Below are positions 58,833 through 64,000 of a stretch of 64,000 bases of DNA, piece by piece (the first letter of the stretch is position 1; each line of letters starts with the position of its first letter). Both the position numbers and the translations under genes were made by a program. The notes beneath the pieces were generated by a model. The model was not told where the DNA came from, did no database searches, and saw nothing but the letters and a program-made list of their open reading frames with translations. Source of the stretch: Cytobacillus luteolus (GTDB taxonomy: Bacteria; Bacillota; Bacilli; Bacillales; Bacillaceae_L); contig NZ_JAGGKM010000003.1 in assembly GCF_017873715.1 (NCBI RefSeq), positions 558,001-622,000 on the forward strand, read 5' to 3'.

Positions 58833-60107
58833 ATGAGATACTTATTGATACCTATAATGACAGTTATGCTACTATTTTTGTTGCCGCATGACAGTAATGC
58901 CGACGAAATGGTAAGTGTAAAACTTCGTAATTACATTAAGGACACTTCAGAAATAACCTTTAAAATTTCAGGAGAGTATTTTTCACTAGATCCAACGATA
59001 ATGTTAAAGGAAGGAGTTAAGTACAAGTTATCTGTAAAGGATGGAAAAATAACTGTGAAGGGTGATGGACAAACACAGGAACTTGGAAGTTCATTTGCTT
59101 TATTACCGGACACATACAATGTTCATCATTTTATCCATATAAACGACAGGCCATATCTTGGTGCGATGGAGTTCCTGGTTGAAGAAGGAAATATAATCCG
59201 ACCTGTAAATCAACTCCCACTTGAAGATTATTTAAAAGGAGTTGTCCCGCATGAAGTTTATCCTTCATGGGAAATTGAAACTTTAAAGTCACAAGCACTA
59301 GCGGCAAGAACCTATGCAGCCTCTCATCTAGGAAAAGTTATTGATGATACAATTTCGTATCAAGTCTATGCTGGATATAGCTGGGATGATCGAACGACGG
59401 TTGCGGTTGTGGAAACAAAAGGTGAAGTTCTAACGCATAATAACCGGTTAATCGAAGCGTTTTACTCAGCAAGTAATGGTGGGATGACAGAGAATAACTC
59501 TCATGTTTGGGGAGGGGACTACATTAATTACTACCCAATAAAGAAAGATCCTTATGATCCAGTGAACCCGTGGGAGTTTACACTAAATCAAACTCAAATT
59601 GATTTAGCGGCTATTGATTTTGAGAATAAAGATTGGTGGGACAAAAGTAAGGAAAAGGATGAAGAAATTACGAACACAATGAAAGGGTGGCTGAAAAAGA
59701 ATGGTTACCCAGGTGATTTGAAAATCCTTTCGATTCCAACCTTTTCATTATCTGAACAAAAGAACCAGTCAACAAGAGCTGAAAAGGGATCCTTGCAGAT
59801 TGAGTTTTTACACAGATTATTTGATGGTACGATTATGATTGAACGAGCTGATTTGCAGGATCAAGAAATAAAGAACATTCGCCGGCTAATAGGTGGAAGC
59901 ATTTTTAAAAGCTTTTTAATTGACTCACTGGCTCTTGAGGATGGGGTCTATACTATGAAGGGCAAAGGCTACGGACATGGTGTTGGAATGAGTCAATGGG
60001 GAGCTAGTGTGATGGGAGAACAAGGAAAAAGCTATAAAGAAATTCTCCAATTTTACTTTCCAGGTACGGAAATTACGAATATGCCGCAGAGTGAATCAAA
60101 AAAATAG
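58833..60107 (+). CDS. SpoIID/LytB domain protein
   Basis: 424 residues with a signal peptide (LLIPIMTVMLLFLLPHDSNA). The SpoIID core is LPLEDYLKGVVPHEVYPSWEIETLKSQALAARTYA, FYSASNGGMTENNSHVWGG, and YTMKGKGYGHGVGMSQWGASVMGEQGKSYKEIL. SpoIID is a lytic transglycosylase for peptidoglycan, and the catalytic Glu lies in PHEVYPSW. The insertion DFENKDWWDKSKEKDE...MKGWLKKNG is unlike SpoIID, so a vegetative LytB-like role is more likely. Confidence 0.9.
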   Translation: MRYLLIPIMTVMLLFLLPHDSNADEMVSVKLRNYIKDTSEITFKISGEYFSLDPTIMLKEGVKYKLSVKDGKITVKGDGQTQELGSSFALLPDTYNVHHFIHINDRPYLGAMEFLVEEGNIIRPVNQLPLEDYLKGVVPHEVYPSWEIETLKSQALAARTYAASHLGKVIDDTISYQVYAGYSWDDRTTVAVVETKGEVLTHNNRLIEAFYSASNGGMTENNSHVWGGDYINYYPIKKDPYDPVNPWEFTLNQTQIDLAAIDFENKDWWDKSKEKDEEITNTMKGWLKKNGYPGDLKILSIPTFSLSEQKNQSTRAEKGSLQIEFLHRLFDGTIMIERADLQDQEIKNIRRLIGGSIFKSFLIDSLALEDGVYTMKGKGYGHGVGMSQWGASVMGEQGKSYKEILQFYFPGTEITNMPQSESKK

Positions 60108-60118
60108 CTGTAATTGGT

Positions 60119-60150
60119 GATCAAATTTTATAAAATTTGGTCTTTTTTTT
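60119..60150 (+). terminator. Intrinsic terminator
   Basis: GATCAAATTTT (60119-60129) pairs with AAAATTTGGTC (60132-60142), then eight T. Confidence 0.8.
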
Positions 60151-60260
60151 GCTTTCATTCATGATGATTTTCTCAGTGAGGAAGAATATGGTAATATGAA
60201 TATAAGTGAAACAATTGAAACATTCATAAAAGGCTAAAATGGATAAAGGGAGGAACTGAT

Positions 60261-60449
60261 TTGTACGATAGTGTTATATCTACAATTTATACTGTATTCA
60301 TTATATGGTTGGTATTCCTTGTGTTCCAAAGGGTTAACAATCGTTATCCCAAAACTAATCCCTGGAAAAAAGACATTTTACTAACTTTTGTTCAAAGTGT
60401 TGTCATTGTCTTAATAGTGCTTCCTATTTTATCCCTTTTTATTAAATAG
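60261..60449 (+). CDS. Small two-span membrane protein
   Basis: 62 residues from TTG 60261 after GGGAGG. Two spans separated by a basic loop (QRVNNRYPKTNPWKKD). Not recognised. Confidence 0.5.
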   Translation: MYDSVISTIYTVFIIWLVFLVFQRVNNRYPKTNPWKKDILLTFVQSVVIVLIVLPILSLFIK

Positions 60450-60504
60450 GCTATGATTATCTTTATTTAGCATTTCAAAATCAGAAGACATTGGAGGTAG
60501 ACTA

Positions 60505-60945
60505 TTGAAAAAAACTCTTTTTATATTTTTCTTTTTTCTATTAATCTATAAATCTAATGTTCAAGCTTTAGATTGGGCTTACTGGTTTGTTGTTCATGAT
60601 GGAAAGGTCTATGAAGTAAAGGAACAAGAAAGCATATCAGCTAGTGAATTAGGTGAATTAATCGGAGAAGTGGAAACTCAAGCAGATGATTATACAGGTG
60701 ATTATTATGGGGATGCGTCTAACTATTATAAAATTGGTACTCGTTATTTTGAAATAACAGGTGTACCAATTAAAAATGCAATAGCCGTTGAAACAGGACC
60801 AAATTCCTATACTAAAGCTGTTTATATACATGATGTACCACTAGAAAAGCAACTTAGTATTTTCAATGTTAGCCTCTGGATTATAGTGGGAGCTGTTTTC
60901 TTTGTTATGCTATTTATTGTCGTATTAATTTCAAAACAAAGGTAA
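60505..60945 (+). CDS. Exported protein with C-terminal membrane span
   Basis: 146 residues from TTG 60505 after TTGGAGG. Signal (LFIFFFFLLIYKSNVQA), then AYWFVVHDGKVYEVKEQESISASELGELIGEVE and YYKIGTRYFEITGVPIKNAIAVE, then one C-terminal span. Similar exported proteins occur in Bacillus without known function. Confidence 0.6.
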   Translation: MKKTLFIFFFFLLIYKSNVQALDWAYWFVVHDGKVYEVKEQESISASELGELIGEVETQADDYTGDYYGDASNYYKIGTRYFEITGVPIKNAIAVETGPNSYTKAVYIHDVPLEKQLSIFNVSLWIIVGAVFFVMLFIVVLISKQR

Positions 60946-60982
60946 ATTTGATACCATTTCAAAATTTCAGGTAAATAAAAAA

Positions 60983-61012
60983 AGACGAATTCACAATAAA
61001 TTCGTCTCTTTT
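60983..61012. terminator. Bidirectional terminator
   Basis: AGACGAATT (60983-60991) pairs with AATTCGTCT (60999-61107 arm begins 60999, ends 61007); A-run before and CTTTTTC after. Lies between converging genes. Confidence 0.8.
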
Positions 61013-61044
61013 TCATCTAAAAACCTATTAGTTCATCCTAATAC

Positions 61045-61896
61045 TTACTCCTCAAACCAAAACATAGCTACAGTGCCTTCTCCTGCATGAACAGCTAGTG
61101 AAGAACTGATTTCTCCAATGACTACATCAATGCCTGGTATAGCTTCTTCAATACTTTTCTTTAAATCTATTGCCTTTTCTAGAACATTCCCGTGCATGAT
61201 TCCTACCTGTTTAACAGTATGTTCTTCATTTGATTGTTTCAATAGCTCAATTAACTTATTTGTCGCTTTCTTTTCAGAACGGACACGATCAAATAATCCT
61301 AATTCGCCTACATTGTTAATCGAGAGAATTGGTTTAATTTGAAGTAGGTTTCCTAGTAAAAATTGAGCACCGGACATTCTTCCACCTTTGTACAATTGTT
61401 CAAGTTTACCTAGTAAGATTAAATTCTTTCCCTTAGTTACATGATTTCTGAGTTCAGCTGCTATTTCCTTAACATCCTTATTTTCTTCAGCTAACTGCAG
61501 TCCTTTATTAATAAGTTCTGTGATTCCATAGGAAAGAGAAAGGGAATCTACCACTTCAACATCAAACCCAGCTTGGTCTTTTCCAGCAGTAGAGCTTGAT
61601 ATTGTACCACTTAATTTATTCGATACATGAATGGCTATCGCATGATCATAGTCCTTTTTTAGGTTTTCATATAAGTCTGCAAATTTACCAATAGAAGGCT
61701 GAGAAGTTTTAGGTACTTCTTTATTGTTACGAATAATGTTGTATAGCTCCTCAGAGGACAAGTTAACCCCATCTTCATACTCATGACCCTCCGAAATAAC
61801 GACAATAGGAGCTACGTATACATCAGGGTGATTCAGTAGTTCTTCCGTCAAATAAGCTGTACTATCAGTTACAAAAGCAATTTTCTTCTTTTCCAT
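61045..61896 (-). CDS. DegV family fatty-acid-binding protein
   Basis: 283 residues from ATG (complement 61894-61896). FVTDSTAYLTEELLNHPDVYVAPIVVISEGHEYEDGVNLSSEELY is the DegV opening, TSQPSIGKF the lipid-binding loop and GKLEQLYKGGRMSGAQFLLGNLLQIKPILSI the second conserved block. FakB-type DegV proteins present fatty acids to the kinase FakA for phosphorylation. Preceded on the minus strand by a promoter and a terminator (62078-62243). Confidence 0.9.
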   Translation of the reverse strand: MEKKKIAFVTDSTAYLTEELLNHPDVYVAPIVVISEGHEYEDGVNLSSEELYNIIRNNKEVPKTSQPSIGKFADLYENLKKDYDHAIAIHVSNKLSGTISSSTAGKDQAGFDVEVVDSLSLSYGITELINKGLQLAEENKDVKEIAAELRNHVTKGKNLILLGKLEQLYKGGRMSGAQFLLGNLLQIKPILSINNVGELGLFDRVRSEKKATNKLIELLKQSNEEHTVKQVGIMHGNVLEKAIDLKKSIEEAIPGIDVVIGEISSSLAVHAGEGTVAMFWFEE

Positions 61897-62077
61897 ACAG
61901 GCTTTCATCCCCTTCAAAAATCAACTAATTATAGTATACTTGATATCTCTGAAAATACCAATACCAACTGTTAGTAACAGGTACTATTTTTTGAAAATAA
62001 TGACCTCTTTTATTTAATTCGGTATCATTTTAGAGGGTATATAACTACCAGTATGGGAGATACTCACATAGCGCATG

Positions 62078-62214
62078 AAAAAAGACGTTTTAACATAAAA
62101 TGTTAAAACGTCTCTAATTAGTTAGTATTTATATTGTAATAGAACGCAAAAAATGGTATTATAAATTGTATTTACCCTACAAATGGTAAATTTGTCAATA
62201 TTTATCCTATTTTA
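62078..62214 (-). ncRNA. Candidate small RNA or attenuated leader upstream of degV
   Basis: On the minus strand TTGACA (62243-62238) and TAAAAT (62220-62215) are exactly 17 nt apart, predicting a start near 62208. The transcript would run about 130 nt, then meet a perfect 14-bp hairpin AGACGTTTTAACAT / ATGTTAAAACGTCT (62083-62096 with 62100-62113) followed by a T-run on that strand. It encodes no obvious peptide. It could be a free small RNA, or a leader whose terminator controls read-through into degV 190 nt further on. Confidence 0.4.
62083..62113 (-). terminator. Strong leftward terminator between degV and helD
   Basis: 14-bp perfect stem, loop of three bases; AAAAAA at 62078-62083 gives the minus-strand T-tract. 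On the plus strand no T-run follows. Confidence 0.8.
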
Positions 62215-62265
62215 ATTTTACAACATATCTTGGTGGTTGTCAAACCTTTTTTAAGGAGTGGTTGT

Positions 62266-64000
62266 GTGACTGAAAAAAATAAGAATTGGATCGTGGAAGA
62301 GGAAAGAATTAATCAGATTAAAAATGTTATTTTATCAAAGATGGAAAGTCTCAAGGGGAATACTGGAGATTTAAAGGGTGACATTATCGACCTGAGAAAC
62401 ACCTTTTGGGATGATGTGAAAGTCAATTTAGATGGTTCTGATGAGATTTCTGAAACCTATTTAAGCATAAAACAGCAAGCTGAACTATTATCTGAGCGTG
62501 AACGCAGTCACAGGTTATTTCATAAGCAGTTAAAAACACTTTCGAGATTAAAGGATTCACCGTATTTTGGAAGAATTGATTTTTTAGAAGAAGGTGAAAA
62601 GGTTTCAGAACAGATTTACTTAGGTATTTCTTCCTTAATGGATGAAAACGACGAACAATTTCTTATTTATGATTGGCGTGCACCAATCTCTAGCCTTTAT
62701 TATGATTTTTCTCCAGGTAAAGCTCATTATGAAACAATGGATGGAACGGTGGAAGGTGAAATGGAGCTTAAACGCCAATTTATCGTACGCCAGGGAAATT
62801 TAAAAGCGATGTTTGATACGGGCGTTACAATTGGAGATGACCTACTAAAAGAAGTATTAAGCAACCAGTCAGACAACCAAATGAAAAGCATTGTTGCAAC
62901 GATTCAAAAAGAACAAAATCAAATTATTCGAAGTGAAGGGAAGTATTATTTAATTGTTCAAGGTTCGGCCGGTAGTGGAAAGACGTCTGCAGCTCTGCAA
63001 AGGGTAGCTTATCTATTGTATCGCTATAGAGGAACATTAAGCTCTGATAATATCATGTTATTTTCACCAAATCCTTTATTTAATAGCTATGTGTCGACTG
63101 TTCTACCTGAACTAGGGGAAGAAAACATGGAACAGACTACATTTCAAGAATACTTAGTAAACCGAATTGGTGATAAGTTTACTGTTGAAGATGCTTTTTC
63201 ACAGATGGAATTTCTTTTAACTAGCCAAGAACAAAGCCGAGAATTTGAAACTAGACTTGCCGGTATTCGTTATAAAGCAAGCTTAGAATTTAAAGATTTA
63301 ATTGATAAATATATTGAATTATTAAGTGAAGAGGGTCTTCGTTTTCGTGATCTTCGTTTTAAAGGAAGAGTACTCGTATCTTCAGTAGAAATAAGTAATT
63401 ATTTCTATAGCTTAAATAAAAATAGTTCAATTCAAAGTAGAATGATGGATGTTGTTGATTGGCTTTTGAAAGAACTCCGAACAGAGGAAAAGAAAGAACA
63501 AAATAAAGATTGGGTTATAGAAGAAGCTGAACTTATGAGTCCAGAAGACCATTTGAAGATTTATAAAAAATTGCAGAAACAAACAAGGTTTACGGAAGAT
63601 ACTTTTGATGATTTTGAACGTGAACAGAGGTTGATAGCAAAGGTCATTGTTAAAAGGTATTTCAAACCATTAAATGAGTCAGTGAAGTCACTTCGGTTCA
63701 TTGATTTAGAATCAATGTATTTAGATTTGTTTGTTCAAAATAAAGACAATGATTCTGCCACGTATCCACAGGATTGGAAGGGAATTTGCAATCAAACGAT
63801 AAATAGATTAAAAGATGGTACCTTAGCATTTGAGGACACAACCCCTTTCATTTACCTACAGGATCAACTAGAGGGACAGAAGTCAAATACAATGATACGA
63901 CATTTGTTTATAGATGAAGCACAGGACTATTCACCGTTTCAGTTGGCTTTCTTTAAACAGTTATTTCCTAAGAGCAGAATGACAATATTAGGTGATGTGA
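62266..64000 (+). CDS. helD: HelD, RNA polymerase recycling ATPase (3' end outside window)
   Basis: GTG 62266 follows AAGGAGTGG. The visible 578 residues run off the window. After an N-terminal helical arm (ISETYLSIKQQAELLSERERSHRLFHKQLK) come FLIYDWRAPISSLYYDFSPG, a HelD hallmark, Walker A GSAGSGKTSAALQR near residue 226, and LFIDEAQDYSPFQLAFF, the Walker B (DEAQD) of UvrD-like superfamily 1. HelD binds stalled RNA polymerase, removes nucleic acids and is released on ATP hydrolysis. Confidence 0.9.
   Translation, partial: MTEKNKNWIVEEERINQIKNVILSKMESLKGNTGDLKGDIIDLRNTFWDDVKVNLDGSDEISETYLSIKQQAELLSERERSHRLFHKQLKTLSRLKDSPYFGRIDFLEEGEKVSEQIYLGISSLMDENDEQFLIYDWRAPISSLYYDFSPGKAHYETMDGTVEGEMELKRQFIVRQGNLKAMFDTGVTIGDDLLKEVLSNQSDNQMKSIVATIQKEQNQIIRSEGKYYLIVQGSAGSGKTSAALQRVAYLLYRYRGTLSSDNIMLFSPNPLFNSYVSTVLPELGEENMEQTTFQEYLVNRIGDKFTVEDAFSQMEFLLTSQEQSREFETRLAGIRYKASLEFKDLIDKYIELLSEEGLRFRDLRFKGRVLVSSVEISNYFYSLNKNSSIQSRMMDVVDWLLKELRTEEKKEQNKDWVIEEAELMSPEDHLKIYKKLQKQTRFTEDTFDDFEREQRLIAKVIVKRYFKPLNESVKSLRFIDLESMYLDLFVQNKDNDSATYPQDWKGICNQTINRLKDGTLAFEDTTPFIYLQDQLEGQKSNTMIRHLFIDEAQDYSPFQLAFFKQLFPKSRMTILGDV

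Overview
The window is low-GC, Gram-positive DNA, almost certainly from a Bacillaceae chromosome (Bacillus or a close relative). Supporting signs are strong AGGAGG ribosome sites, frequent TTG and GTG starts, two sporulation-type orphan histidine kinases, a SpoIID/LytB protein, a malate:quinone oxidoreductase, a YugO-type potassium channel, a YfiB/YfiC-like ABC exporter pair, DegV and HelD. I found no rRNA, tRNA, insertion sequence, prophage or CRISPR array. Starts were chosen from the ribosome site in front of the codon.

Layout. 1-9659: small accessory genes on the plus strand (P-loop kinases, an aminoglycoside-phosphotransferase relative, an ArsR regulator with an SRPBCC-PDZ fusion, acetyltransferases, GyrI-like, NTF2-like, ferritin-cupin, hydrolase, VOC). 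9710-10020: 51/52-nt tandem repeat array. 10249-11760: mqo. 11938-13499: small membrane proteins and a minus-strand DIP1984-like gene. 13756-23707: a 5TM-PAS kinase, an alkyltransferase-like protein and many small membrane or lipoprotein genes, two of them broken by in-frame stops. 24004-36268: short accessory genes, many broken, nearly each followed by a copy of one recurring same-orientation element (AACTAAAGGGTGC-like head plus a variable hairpin). It looks like a cassette array in decay. 36392-40980: membrane proteins, a secreted zinc peptidase, an acetyltransferase-like protein, a cyclophilin lipoprotein. 41135-44645: heterodimeric ABC exporter. 44697-46131: a 21-nt array, an acidic protein and a second 52-nt array. 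46197-54099: an integral membrane protein, a lipoprotein/ATP-grasp/DUF350 operon, a triple-PAS kinase, a potassium channel and a membrane-anchored helical protein. 54214-54360: a third 52-nt array. 54531-60945: nitrilase plus two acetyltransferases, an AraC regulator, a ring-cleaving dioxygenase, SpoIID/LytB and small membrane proteins. 61045-64000: degV (minus), a candidate minus-strand small RNA, and helD running off the window.

The two points most worth following are the cassette-like element family (24.4-35.4 kb) and the three intergenic arrays that all keep a period of 51-52 nt although the third is unrelated in sequence to the other two.
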